A stretch of 64,000 bases of DNA from NCBI GenBank assembly GCA_009760885.1, contig CM019697.1:29380710-29444709 (forward strand). Direction: 5' to 3'. Of the stretch, positions 1 through 11,691 are shown in pieces. This DNA is from Achatina immaculata. Taxonomy: Eukaryota; Mollusca; Gastropoda; Stylommatophora; Achatinidae. The notes under the pieces are model-generated. The model was not told the DNA's origin. It saw nothing but the letters and a program-made list of their open reading frames with translations, and did not search any database. Position 1 is the stretch's first letter; every line of letters starts with the position of its first letter. Position numbers and translations under genes: made by a program.

Positions 1-470
1 AGATTACTCAACTCTAATGTAATATCCATCCTTATTTATGCGCGCTAAAGCTGGAAAACAACTAAAGAAATAGAAAACAAATTAGGTGCATTTGAAAACA
101 AATGTCTAAGGAAAATTGTACACAATGGAAGGAATTCAAGACCAACACAGAGATAAGGAAGATGAGCACACAACAATCTGTCTCATCAGTGATTAAAAAA
201 AGGAGATGGACATTTATCGTTCATGTGCTGAGAAGAAATGATCAGAGAATTCCAAAACAAGTTATCAAATAGGATACAACAGGATGAAGAAAAAGAGATC
301 AACTACATGAAACTCTAAAGAGAACATTGTTGAGAGAGGCTTAATTAGTGGGCATTAGATCCCCTGATGAGGCTGACAAAAAACTTGCCAAAAACAGAAA
401 AACACAGTGGACTACAATGGGAGCCCTATGTGACATTTAATGGCATGGGAAGGATGTAAGATGTAGGAAA
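1..470 (+). mobile_element. LINE family C, 3' end
   Basis: Degraded copy of the C-terminal region of a non-LTR reverse transcriptase (WKTTKEIENKL, FENKCLRKI) and its 3' UTR, cut by the window start. It matches 8630-9040 and, in reverse, 29330-29700 and 57890-58290. Confidence 0.7.
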
Positions 471-2140
471 GTGAAAAAAAGGTATCTTTCACTTTCCAAA
501 ATTGTTTGGTTTTTAGCATAGGTCTGGAAACTAATCTTTCATATATGTGAGGGGATATATTTCTCTTTTTCTTTCAAGCCATTCCTGAATGAGAAATGAG
601 AAAGTGTCCTCAATCATTCTGAAAACAAAAAATCTGTTCACTGAAAAACATGAAATATAAAAATTCCAACTCATCCTAGTTTTATTTTACAACTATCAGT
701 GATTATTCTTTATGGGCCACTTGACCTATGAACAGAAGAAAAAAAAACCAAATGAAGACAGAAGCAGATGTCTATATGGAACAGTGCACAGATTGACAAT
801 AATATTTACTCACATTGCTGAGGTAGCAGATTTGGCACCTTGTCATGTAAGTAATCCACTTTTAGACTTAACTGTGAAGAAAGTACATGATTCATTTCAC
901 ATTTATGAACCAGAAGTGAAAATGTTCATAACTACAAGTGAATATAAGCCAGCCAGTCAGTAAGTGATGAGGGTGAAAAGAGACAATCCTTCATATGTAA
1001 TGGCTTTGCTGCGAAATCACTTGCATAATTTCAGTTTCTGATTATGATTAACAAGAAACACACTGATGAACCTTTAGGATGATAAACTGACAAAGATTAC
1101 AAACTATGACTAATGTAATATAAAAATTATCAATGATAATGAGAAAAAAGTTAAAGAAATGAAAAGAATAAAACTCAGTATCACAGCTGTGACAAAAACA
1201 ACAGTTAATGACGTGAAGTGATCATACCTTCAGACAAATGATGTGTATCAAATTTCTAAGAGAAATGGGACCAAGAGACAGACAGTTGAGGAATACAGAC
1301 AGATATTTGGTTTTAGCAAGAATTGTCTCCACCACTCAAGTACTGGGTGAGCAAGAAATGTCTCCACCACTCACGTACTGGGTGAATTGGTCAAAGATCA
1401 CGTCACATGGAGGCTATCTCTACACAAAGGGCCCTATATCGCTCAAAGAGGAAATCTAGAAAACAGGCAATTTATATAATACAACAAGGCCAAAATACTG
1501 ATAAATGCAGCATGTGGTAAAGAGAGTTCCAGTCTATCAGAGGAATAATGATTATCATAAGCTTGACTTAGAGGAACAGGTCAAGATTCCACACAGGTCA
1601 TAATATTGATACTGCATATACAGCACACTGAAGATAGACACAATTGATGGATGCATATGCAGCACCAGAAAGGTGAATCTAGTATTTGTTACAGGACTGC
1701 ATGCATTCAAGGATCACCAGTACTAAACCAGACCAAGCTGTATGATGATGTTGACAACTTAAGGCAAACTGCTGAATCCTTCAGGGATATCCAAATTGAT
1801 ATCTGGGAATGTTCAAAGGAGAAGATGATCCAAGAAGGAAATGGAGGTTAAACCAGAAGACATAAGATATAAACAGAAATGGAACAGCTGTGATACAAAC
1901 ATCTGTTTCTATTGTGACTGACTCTACTAACAAAATATTGGTAGAATCAGAAACTCCACCAAGCCCATACTGTGAAAGGAAAAGGGACTGACTGGCCCTG
2001 AATGCACACTGCGCTACAGGATCAAACAGCATAACTGAGAATCAGTAAGAAACAACCTGGTCTGCTGAAGACAGAGTGTGTCAGCTACCATGCAGCAACC
2101 AGTGAAAATTAAAACACACATGCATCAACGAAGGATATGT
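471..2140. other. Unassigned stretch, probably decayed repeat
   Basis: No exon, RNA gene or recognisable transposon domain seen. Short open frames (712-963, 1238-1459, 1651-1851) show no family motif and no splice context. A 27-bp unit is directly repeated at 1324 and 1359. The last few hundred bases may be a decayed 5' part of the following LINE, but no endonuclease motif is readable before 2150. Confidence 0.3.
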
Positions 2141-4465
2141 TGTGGGGGAAATTAAGCATAGGACATAGAAATGAGGCAGGTGACAATCTAATGGCATTTT
2201 ACATGGAAAATGAGCTAATGATCGCTAACACACTTTTCAAACAACATCCAAGAAGACTTTACACATGGACATCACCTGATGGGAAAACCAAGAATCAATA
2301 GGATTATATTTTAGTGCAAAGAAGGTGGAGATCAAGTATAATGTCAGCAAAAACTTTACCAGGTGCTGATTGTGACACAGATCATGACTTATTAATAGCA
2401 GACATGAAGATAAAGATAAAAAAGACAGTTACAGGATCAAGACCACTCCGCTTTAATCTTACAAAAATACCAGAACAATACAGTATAGAAGTGAAGAACT
2501 GTTTCGAAATCCTGATGGCTGTACAGGAGGAGATGACACCAGATGAATTGCGCAGGCCAGAGATATCTTAATAGCAACAGCTAAAAATGTGGTTTCAGTA
2601 AAGAAAACACAAAAGAATGACTTAGGCACACTAGAACTGATAAAACAATGTAGAGAAATGAAGACACAATGGAAAGTAACAAACAACAACAAAGAAATGT
2701 ATAATTCTTTAACAAAAGAAGTACGAAGAGACATAAGAAAAGATAAAAAAACAATACATACAAGATTGTTATGAAAGAATAGAAGGATACCAGAAGTGTG
2801 GAAGAGACAGTGAAATGTTTAAAGAAATGAAGACATTGATAAGAAATGTCACACCTAAGCTAAATATAATTTGTGACAAGATGGGGAATACCTTGACAGA
2901 GACAGAGGAAATTCTAGAAAGATGGAAGGAATATTGCAGATGAATGTATGAAACAACTGACTGTGAAAGCAGAAATCAATAGTGTGAATTATTATTGGAG
3001 GAGAACAAACCAGAACCGACAATAGAAGAAGTTTTATGGTCAATAAAGAATCTGAAAAATGGTAAATCACCAGAATGTGATGAGATAACAGCTGAACCTA
3101 ATAAAGCAGTAGGAAAGAATTGTGCAACAATCTATCATGCACTAAGTAAAAAGATATGGCATTCAGGTATTTAGCCAAAAGAATGGAAAAGAACTATAGT
3201 CATACCACTGCCAAAAAAGGGTAACCTGAAATTATGCACAAACTACAGAACTGTTGGCCTGATTAGTCATGCCAGTAAAATTCTGTTAAAAATAATAGGT
3301 AGACTTCGTTAAAAAACAGAAGAAGAACTCAATATGGTCCAAGCTGGTTTCAGGCAAGGAAGAGAATCAAGAGATCATATATTCAATGTAAGATTAATAA
3401 TAGAGTATTGTTGAGGGTTTAATGTAAATCTATATTTATCTTTTATAGACTATTCAAAGTCATTTGATTGTGTAGAACACCAGAAACTTTGGGAAATAAT
3501 GGAAAAATTGGATTTCCAACACATTTGATACAACTAACATCACTGCTGTATCTAGACCAACAAGCAGCAGTAAGGATAAATGGTGAAACAACAACTTGGT
3601 TTGACATAAAACAAGGGGTCCGTCAGGGGTGCATATTTTCACCTTACTTATTTAACCTGTATACTGAAAATATAATGAGGAATGTTAGACAAAGAATATT
3701 ACAATGACATAACAATTGGAGGTTACCAGAGATTAGATATGCTGATGACACAGTATTACTGTCCAAACACAAAAAGGAATGGAAAAACTAATTATTTCAG
3801 TCCATAAAAACAGCAAAGAGCAAAACGCTTATCTTAATGTGAAGAAAACTAAATTGATGACAAATGACAAAACAAACAAGGCAGCTGAAATATGTATTAA
3901 TGAGTAAAAATTGGAAGAAATGGAGAGTTTTGAATATCTTGGATCACTACTAACTAATAATGGAGATACAATGAGGGAAATTAAAAGGAGGACATCTATT
4001 GCCCCTCAGAAAGTAAAACAACTAAAGAATCTGTGGAGAGGAACAGACAGAACTACAAAAATAAGATTTTTAAGGGCATGCATCTTTCTCATCGCAACAT
4101 ATGCCGTGAGACCTGGACACTTAACAAAACAGCTGAGAAACACATAAATGGTTTTGAATGTAAATGCTACAGAAGAGTTCTTCAAATATCATGGACACAA
4201 AAAAGAACAAATATATCCATACTATAAGAACTTAATATTGAAGAAGGCTGACTAGTAAAGAGGATTAAAGAGAGAAAACTTAAATATTTTGGACACATTA
4301 AATGTCATGATAATCTAGAGAAGACCCTCTTGGAAGGGTACATAATGGGAAAAAGAAAGAGAGGAAGAGCAAGGTGAAGATGGCTGCAAGACATTGTTGA
4401 TGATCTGCAAATGGATACATCAGCGGCAGGCCATCTTGCTCACAACCAAGAGGCTTACATAGGGT
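2141..4465 (+). mobile_element. LINE family A (RTE/BovB-like), long degraded copy
   Basis: Reading through many stops gives, in order, the C-terminal part of an apurinic-type endonuclease (GHRNEAGD, RRLYTWTSPDGK, PGADCDTDHDLL), a linker, and a reverse transcriptase. The RT part shows GKSP, TNYRTVGLISHASKI, QAGFRQG, FIDYSKSFDC, GVRQGC and YADDTVL. The C-terminal SANT-like tail contains FGHIK and KRKRGR. These are the hallmarks of RTE-clade elements such as BovB. Dozens of stops and shifts make it dead. This is the longest uninterrupted A copy and the reference for shorter ones in the window. Confidence 0.82.
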
Positions 4466-4512
4466 AAATAATCTAGAAGGACACCCTCACTCCTCATCTC
4501 TCTCTCTCTCCA

Positions 4513-4530
4513 CATGTGTGTGCATGCATA

Positions 4531-4572
<42 letters not shown>

Positions 4573-4573
4573 C
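4513..4573. repeat. (TG)n(AG)n microsatellite
   Basis: A TG run passes directly into an AG run. Open frames here on both strands are low-complexity artefacts. Between 4574 and 4860 nothing is recognised. Confidence 0.9.
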
Positions 4574-4859
4574 AAGGAGGGGATGGGGTTATCCACACAC
4601 ATTTTATTCAATCATACTTTTGGCCGTTTGAATAAATACACTCCCAGTTTAAGCAGTTGTGTAAGGAGGTCCACTATAAGGTTTTCAAAACTCTCATTGC
4701 TGTCATAAGCTTCAATGCCATGCTCCACAATATCCAAAGTTCGAAATGACCATTGATTATATAGTCGAATACTGATGTGAAAACTGGTTAAAGAATTTAT
4801 TTAAACTGTGAGAAAGATACACATTTCATTTTATTAATGTAAGGTTTATTCCTATAAAA

Positions 4860-4907
4860 CAAAAAGATTTTTAAGGGCATGCATCTTTCCCATCACAACA
4901 TACAAAG
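4860..4907 (+). mobile_element. LINE A fragment, 45 bp
   Basis: Matches the IRFLRACIF region of family A (compare 4060-4110 and 35036-35070). Isolated scrap directly next to the 3' end of a family B element. Confidence 0.55.
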
Positions 4908-4916
4908 TGTGTCCAG

Positions 4917-6595
4917 TAAGCGATGAGACTCTCTCTATCTCTTTCTCTCTCTCTGAACCTTAAGTGCCCAAGGCATATAGGGCTTCAGCAAGGGTTTTCC
5001 ACAAATGCCTGACCTTTGCCTTTTTTTCTGTTCTTGCCCAAGTGAGCCCTCTGTTGTTCATCATCCTCTCTGTTGTTCTTCTCTATGTCTCCTTTGATAT
5101 ACCCTTACTTCTATTTCCCTACGGTGCCCATCTTAGTGCTGTTTTTGATAGTGAGTCATCAGCAGTCATCCGGAGCACATGTCCCAACCATCACCAGCGT
5201 CTTTCCTCAATAATTGCTGTCAGTGGTTTCATCTGCATTTCTGCCAACAAGATGTTATTTCTTATGGTGTTTGGCCAAAATATTTTTCTAATTCTTCATA
5301 AACATTTAGTCTGGAAAAAATTCAGCTTGTTTTCTATGGTTTTGGTGATATTCCAGCATTCAGTTCATAGAACACTTAGAACATTACTCTTAAATATCTT
5401 GATTTTCATCTTGGTGCTTAGTTTTTTTAGATTTCCATATAGTCTGCAGCATTGCAAAGGTTGGTTTGCTCTAATAAGTCTGTTGTTGATGTCCTCTCTG
5501 CTGTCTCCATCTTCTTCTACTCTACTACCAAGATGTACAAATTTGTTGGCCTCACCCACTAACCTGGTATCTACTCTCAGTACATTTCTGTTGTTCACAT
5601 TTTGCTTCATTAACTTTGTTTTCCCTACATTGATCTTTAATTCTACATTGTTAGCATTCTGAGTAAACTTGTTTATTTTACCTTGCATATCTTTGTGCCT
5701 GATTGACAGTAGACAAAAGTCATCTGCAAAGTCAAGGTCCTCCAGCACTGTGTTGAGTGTCCATTGTAATCCTCTGCATTTATCTGATGTTGCCTCCTCC
5801 AACCAGTCTACTGCTAATATAAATAATGATGGTGATAGTACACACCCCTGCTTTACTCCTGTTTGTACCCTAAAGGTGTTGGAGGTATGTTCTCCACAGA
5901 TCACTTTGCACTGAAAGCATTGTATAGTATGAGGCCACATATATGACATTCACTATCTTATGAGAGAGGCCATGCCATCTTAGAATTTTCCACAGTGCAT
6001 CTCTGTTGACACTGGTGAAGGCTTTCTCAAAATCTATAAATAGTGTGAATGTTGTGCGTTGCCCCTCATTTGCCTGCTCTAATATTTGTCTATGTACAAA
6101 TATGTGGTCTATGCATAATCTTCCTTTCCTGAATCCTGCTTGCTCTTTCTGAAGTTTTCCCTCAAGTGCTGATACAATTCTGTTGATGATTATTCTGCAA
6201 AATACTTTACTGGTGAGTGGCAGGAGGGTAATGTCTCTCTAGTTCCTGCAATCTCTGAGGTCACCTTCTTTGGTAGTTTTACTATAAGGCAAATTTTCCA
6301 CTTTTCTGGGGCTTTCTCTAGATCTCAAATATGTTGTAGTATCTAGCATAGTTGTTTTCTGCTTGCACATCTCAAATGTCACTTCACCTTCACCTGTTGC
6401 TCTGTCTAATTTTAGCTTCTTTATTGCCTCCTTTACTTCACTTATTGTTATTGGTCCTATAAAGATATTTAATTCCATTTTTGATTCAGGTATGTCTATT
6501 GTTTGTGCTTCTTGTGTTCTGTTTAGTAGGATGTTGAAGTGTTCCTTCCATCTTTCAATTTTTTTTTCCCCTTTCACCACTGATCAGTTGAGTAA
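4917..6595 (-). mobile_element. LINE family B, 5'-truncated copy
   Basis: On the minus strand, ERWKEHF and NRTQEA start the RT region, then AGFRKGRLC, FIDFEKAF, TGVKQGCVLSP, LEDLDFADDFCLLS and the C-terminal LKINVGKTKLMKQ. The EDLDFADD box and DWLEEATSDK segment mark a family distinct from A. The 3' end at about 4917-4960 is a TCTCTC-rich tail. The endonuclease is missing. At least four frame breaks. Confidence 0.78.
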
Positions 6596-6631
6596 TGAAA
6601 TGGATTCCATAAAATTCAGTTTGTTCAAGTT

Positions 6632-7314
6632 ATACTTACATATACTTAGAATTCTTCGAAATGACATCCTTGACCATCAATACACTGTTGCCAGCAGTTC
6701 TGTATGCGTCGTAGCTCTCCTGGAAGTCTTGAACAAGGATCTCCTTCAAAGCACTCGTCACGGCAGCTTGCACGTCATTAACAGTCCCAAAATGGTGGCT
6801 TTTCAAGCTTGATTTGAGCTGGGAAAACAAAAAGAAGTCACCCAGGGCCAACTCCAGGCTATAGGGAGGTTGGCACAGCATTGCCACAGTTTGTTTCACC
6901 AGAAAATCTTTCATTAGCAGCGATACATGGCTCGGTTCATTGTCATGGTGAAGAACCCAGGTGTTGGTGATATCTGGGCAGACACAGGTGACTCATTTCA
7001 GCATTTCTACACAAAATGCTGCATAGACCATTTGTCCGGGTGGTACGAACTCCTTATGGACAACACCTTTAGGGTAAAAAAAGACAATGAGCATCGATTT
7101 CATCTTATTTGGTTGAGGAGACTCAGTAGTGTGCCGCTCAGAGCTCTGTCTTTTTGTTGAACATCTTGTGCCACCGAAACACTTGTGCTTTTGATAAAGC
7201 ATTCTTCCTGCAGGCTTTCTGTATCATAGCAAGCATCTCAGTCATTGATTTTTCAAGTTTAACACAAAACTTTATTGCGTACCGCTGGTCAACACTCCTC
7301 TGCATTTTTACCAT
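6632..7314 (-). pseudogene. Mariner transposase, internally deleted
   Basis: Starting at an ATG at 7314, MVKMQRSVDQRYAIKFC leads into a helix-turn-helix ending KAQVFRWHKMF. After a deletion of the middle, the frame resumes at MLIVFFYPKGVVHKEFVPPG, HHDNEPSH and PPYSLELALGDFF. This is the Mos1/SETMAR-like mariner layout. The first catalytic Asp (TGDE block) is gone. The second survives in HHDN, and the third is in a mutated box (SLELALGD for SPDLAPCD). Inverted repeats could not be placed. Confidence 0.75.
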
Positions 7315-7499
7315 TAGGCGATGCTTAAACAGCTGTCCACTTCACACACAATCCACACTCTGTAAAAGCTCAGGGTCAAATGATGAGATACCAACCCTTT
7401 ACCTAACATTTCCCCACTAACCTTCAGGCCCGGAGAATCCGCCCCTCAGCCCTGCTGATTGGCTGAAGAAAATATAAGTCTCATTACTTACCAGTAAAA

Positions 7500-7930
7500 C
7501 CTTGTATGTCTGTGAGACCTGGACACTTAATAACATATGTGAAAAACATAAATATCTTTGAATGTAAATGATAGCATTTAGAAGATAGAAGAGTCCTTCA
7601 AATATCATGGACACAAAAAAGAACAAATAAATCCATACTACAAGAACTTAATATTGAAGAAGGTTGGCTAGTAAAGAAGATTAAACAGAGAAAACTTAAA
7701 TATTTTGGACATATTAAATGCCATGAGAATTTAGAGAAAATAGTCTTAGAAGATACATAATGGGAAAAAGAAAGAGAGGAAGACCAAGGCAAAGATGGCT
7801 GCAAGACAATGTTGATGATCTGCGACTGGATGCATCAGCAGCAGGACATCTTGCTTACAACCAAGAGGCCTACAGGAGAGCTGTCAGGGAGGCAAAGTTC
7901 TGCAAGGGACATGCAAATGACTGACTGATG
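7500..7930 (+). mobile_element. LINE A, 3' end
   Basis: C-terminal coding region and 3' UTR of family A, from the CETWTLN-like box to GHANE and an (ACTG)n tail. One small internal duplication/deletion lies near 7550-7590. The 7315-7499 stretch to its left holds nothing recognised. Confidence 0.75.
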
Positions 7931-7984
7931 GTTTATCCTCGAAGGACATACTGAAAAGCAAAAACCATTAATCCTAAACTTCAT

Positions 7985-9040
7985 AGACTTTAAAAGACAT
8001 TTGACAGCACACACAGAGACTGATTGCTGAGAATTTTAAGAATATATGGAAAACCATCTAAAATTGTCAACATCATTAAGGATCTCTACAATGGATATGT
8101 TTGTGCAGTCAACACAGAAGAAGGAATAACAGAACGGTTCCAGATTGAAACAGGTGTGAAACAAGGATGTATACTATCTCCCCTGCTTTTTGGAATTGTC
8201 ACAGATGTCATAATGAATAGATGTTGCCCAGGTAAAACGGGCATTGATTGGGGACATGGGACCCAAGTAGAAGATCTTGATTTTGCAGATGTCTTATCAG
8301 TAACAAAGTGAATTCGATGTAAGGAAAAACAAATATCCTTACTGGCTAGTAAAATAGGACCTAAAAGTAACAAGGAAAAAAAAATAATGAAACTTTCCAT
8401 TAATCAAGAAAGAAAAATATACGTAGAAGAAACAGCTGTTGAAGAAGTACGCCAAATTTGCATACCTTGGCAAAGATCACACAGACCAGGATGGTGACAC
8501 CAGAAAGGAAGTTACAAATGGAATTGCAAAAGCAGCACTGACCTTCAAGAATCTTTAGAAAATATGGGACTCAAAAGTTACAAGCACAAAAACCAAGCTA
8601 AGATTATTCAATTCACCCTCAGTTATGCATGCAAAAGCTGGAAAACAACTAAAGAAATAAACAACAAATTAGACTCTTTTGAAAACAAATCCTTAAGGAA
8701 AATACTCGGTATAAAGTGGAATGAATTCAAGAACAGTGCAGAGATAAGGCAGATGAAGGAACAACAACCTGTCTCATGGGTGATCAGAAAAAAAGAAATG
8801 GACATATATCAGTCATGTGATGAAAAGAAACAGAGAATCCCAAAAAAAGCTATCAAGTAGGACACAAACAGGTCAAATAAAAAGAGGCTGATCATGTGAA
8901 ACTCTAAAGAGGACATTGTTAAGAAAAGAGACATTGTTAAGAAAGGTTACATTAATAAGCATGAAATCCCTTGATGAGGTTGAAAATCTCATCAAAATCA
9001 GGAAAACTTGGCCAACTACCATGTGGGCCTTACTTGCATT
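7985..9040 (+). mobile_element. LINE family C, 3' half
   Basis: RT fragments in order: RIYGKPSKIVNIIKDLYNG, TGVKQGCILSPLLF, VEDLDFAD, then LGIKWNEFKN and RQMKEQQPVSWV. Several frame breaks. Its 3' end faces the 3' end of an inverted partial copy at 9065-9260. Confidence 0.75.
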
Positions 9041-9064
9041 GTTCCCTTACTGCTAAATATCGCA

Positions 9065-9260
9065 TGGTAGTTCGCCAAGATTTCCTGTCTTCGTGAATTT
9101 TTCAATCTCATCAAGGGATGTTATGCCCATTGAACTGGCCTCTCTTAACAATGTCCTCTTTAGAGTTTCACGTGGTCGACCTCATTTTCTTCAGCCTGTT
9201 GTGTTCCACTTGATGGCTTGTTTGAGGATCCTCTGATTGTTTCTTGAAGGGCAGAATGTA
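9065..9260 (-). mobile_element. LINE C 3' end, inverted relative to its neighbour
   Basis: About 195 bp matching the reverse complement of 8800-9035. Together they form a tail-to-tail foldback with a spacer of roughly 30-40 bp. Confidence 0.75.
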
Positions 9261-10440
9261 AGATGGGCCTGCGTGCCCAATTCTTTACCCTTTACATATG
9301 TCCATCTCCTTTTTCTGCCCTACCATGCAAGCCCTAGTGATGCTTAAAAGCACAGAAAGGAGATGTAAGTTTATTCCTTACATGATATAAAAGAAAGATG
9401 TATGTCTATCATTATCAGTTTTTACTACCTCAGTTTTATTGTTTCAACTGTGAATTTATGACTAATAATTTTTTTTTCAAAAAGCTCTGTCTTAGTGTTC
9501 CAAAACTATGATCTAGCATTACACAGTCAGTATGAAAGTTTGTGACAATGATTCATATATGTAACAGAAAATAAATTTATAATATTTAAACTTTTTCCCC
9601 TGCATTTCTGACTCAGTTCTCCATCTGTATTTAAAAAATGTTTACATTATTTTAGAAGTCCTGTCAGTGTTGAAAATTGCTCAGAGAAAATAATAATTTT
9701 CTATACTATAAAATATAGATATCCGAGAGAGTAGGAGGAGGAGGAAGAGGAAGAGGAGGAGGAAAAAAAAGAAGAAGAAATGGAAGAGAAAGAAGAAGAA
9801 GAGGAGGAGGAAGAGGAAAAAGAAGAAGAGGAAAACATTCCCTAAAATCCATCTAGAGAAAACTGTATATTTCGCCAGCATTTCTTACTGAAATACAATA
9901 TTAATCATTATAATGCAAACAAACCTAAATAATGACAGATCTGGACAGCCATAGAACATAACAGAGATGCATTTCATGAAAAGTTCAAATCAAACTACAT
10001 TTCTGATTCTTTGCAAATCATTAAAAATGTTTGAACAAATGTGGAATCAGTATCTGAAAGAAGAAAAAACACCTGAATAAATAATATATGAAACTGACAG
10101 GTACAAAATAAATATCATGGGAACTAATGAAATAAGACTGATCAGGAATACATTTTCCTATTTATTATGACTTTAAGGAAGAAATGATGACTGAAAATTA
10201 CAAAAAGAACTAATGACAATTTTTGGAAGAAGATTTTTTTTAGGAACTGCAAGTATTGACTTCCAGAATAAAATGAGCTTTATTCTAATGCATTAAATTT
10301 TTTAAAAAGTAGAAAAAAAAATACTATCACTTGCTCAAAGACCTGGTGAATGACAATCCAAAATATCTATCCTAATATTAATGGTGGATAAGGATGCAAA
10401 ACAGAAATATTAAATGATGTGAAAATTTCATGGAAATGTA
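9261..10440. other. Unassigned AT-rich stretch with a purine tract
   Basis: No exon or transposon domain recognised. The only structure is the purine-only tract at 9727-9836. The minus strand was searched for a last TEX47-like exon without success. Confidence 0.4.
9727..9836. repeat. Polypurine (GGA/GAA)n tract
   Basis: About 110 bp of almost uninterrupted purine on the plus strand. The opposite strand gives a false open frame of Phe/Leu. Confidence 0.9.
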
Positions 10441-10444
10441 AGGG

Positions 10445-11583
10445 TTCATTCATGTGACATGTCCTTTCCAGAACATTGTCCTTCTTACAGCCCCTCTGAA
10501 TGCAGTACAGTCTTGTGCAGGTTGATCAGCGTCTTGCAGTGACACATTCAGACTTTTCATGATGTCTAGAGTCCACCTACGGCAAAGTCATCTTTTTTCT
10601 CTTTTGTTGGGCACTATGTTTTCTACTATCACCCTCTCCAAGCTATTGTGTCTCTTGGTGTCGCCGAAGTATGTCAGCTTTCTAATTTTTATGGTGTTAA
10701 CAAGGCAGTTTTCTGCAACACTTAATCCCATTAGTATCTCTTTATTTGATTTTTATTATATCCATGATAATCTAAGTGCTCTTCTGTAACGTTTCATTTC
10801 AAATGTTGTTATTCTCTTTTCTAGTGATTTGTTAAATGTCTATGTTTTGCATCTGTATTGTTAGCACTGGGAATATATAAGCTTTTAGTAAACTTAACTT
10901 TGTTTTCTTGTTGGTATCTTGCCACATACTCTTTATTTCTGGTAGTTTCTGTGATGCAAACTGCTAGTCTTCTTTTGATTTCCACTGTGCAGTCACCATT
11001 GATTGTGATAACTGAACCTAGATATTTTTATAATTATATATATATATTTATATAATTATAATTTATTTAGATTTACATTTGGGCTTGCTCTTCATAAAGT
11101 AATTATCATTACTTTGGTTTTGTTGATGTTTAAAAAGAGATTCTGAGCTTCACTGTGTCTTTTAGTTGAAAGAATCAACTGCTGCAGTACTTCAGAGCTG
11201 TTAGACTGAAGGATGGTATCGTCAGCATATCTAATTTCTGGAATCTGGTGCCCCCAATGTTGAAAGAGTCAAATTTACCTGTTTAAAGTTCATCTCTTAC
11301 ATTCCTCATGATGTTTTTTAGCACAGATGTTAAACATGTATGGAGAAAGGATACATCCTGGTCTTACTCCCTTTTGTACATTATAAACCAACCTGATGTT
11401 TCACCATCTACCCTCACTGCTGCTTGCTTGTCTTGATACAGTTTGACAATGAGGTGCACCAGATGATTGGGAAAACCTAATATGTTCACTATTTTGTGCA
11501 TAAAATGTTTATTGTTTTTTAGGAGCAAAGGATCCATTCTTTTTAATGATAAGAATTTCTTGCATCTAAATTTTGAAAAAGGA
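10445..11583 (-). mobile_element. LINE family G (RTE-like), 5'-truncated
   Basis: Minus strand reads GFPNHLVHLIVKLYQDKQAA, then GCILSPYMFN, IRYADDTIL and LFLNINKTKVMI, ending in a tail with ACATGAATGAAC. Related to A but clearly divergent. Its 5' edge lies within a base or so of the last recognisable codon of TEX47-like exon 4. Confidence 0.7.
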
Positions 11584-11691
11584 TATATCATGAGATATCA
11601 CTAATATCTTGGACTTTGCAATGTAAGAATCATCTGCCTGCTCTAGTTTCTGCAGATCCTCAACAATTCGCAGGATCATGTCTGAGGATGT
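11584..11691 (-). CDS. TEX47: TEX47-like exon 4, abutting a LINE
   Basis: Acceptor AATTTCAG, then 36 codons from TSSDMILRIVEDL to KILVISHDI in phase 0, matching exon 3. After ISHDI the frame reads a few codons of LINE-like sequence and a stop near 11567. No good donor lies at the junction; the nearest GT is inside the conserved KILVISHDI strand. LINE G starts within a few bases, so an insertion inside the coding exon is the simplest reading. A real short C-terminus cannot be excluded. Confidence 0.58.

Noticed and set aside
712..963. 83-codon open frame
   Set aside because: No family motif, no splice sites, no conserved copy in the window; likely chance.
4964..5662. 232-codon open frame, plus strand, with many hydrophobic residues
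   Set aside because: It is the antisense of LINE B's RT (EDLDFADD on the minus strand). Similar antisense frames recur at 38302-39262.
9681..9881. Phe/Leu-rich 66-codon minus-strand frame
   Set aside because: Complement of a purine tract.
9880..10440. Searched for the missing C-terminal exon of the TEX47-like gene
   Set aside because: No frame continuing ISHDI with a P-x-R-x-F-like sequence was found on the minus strand.
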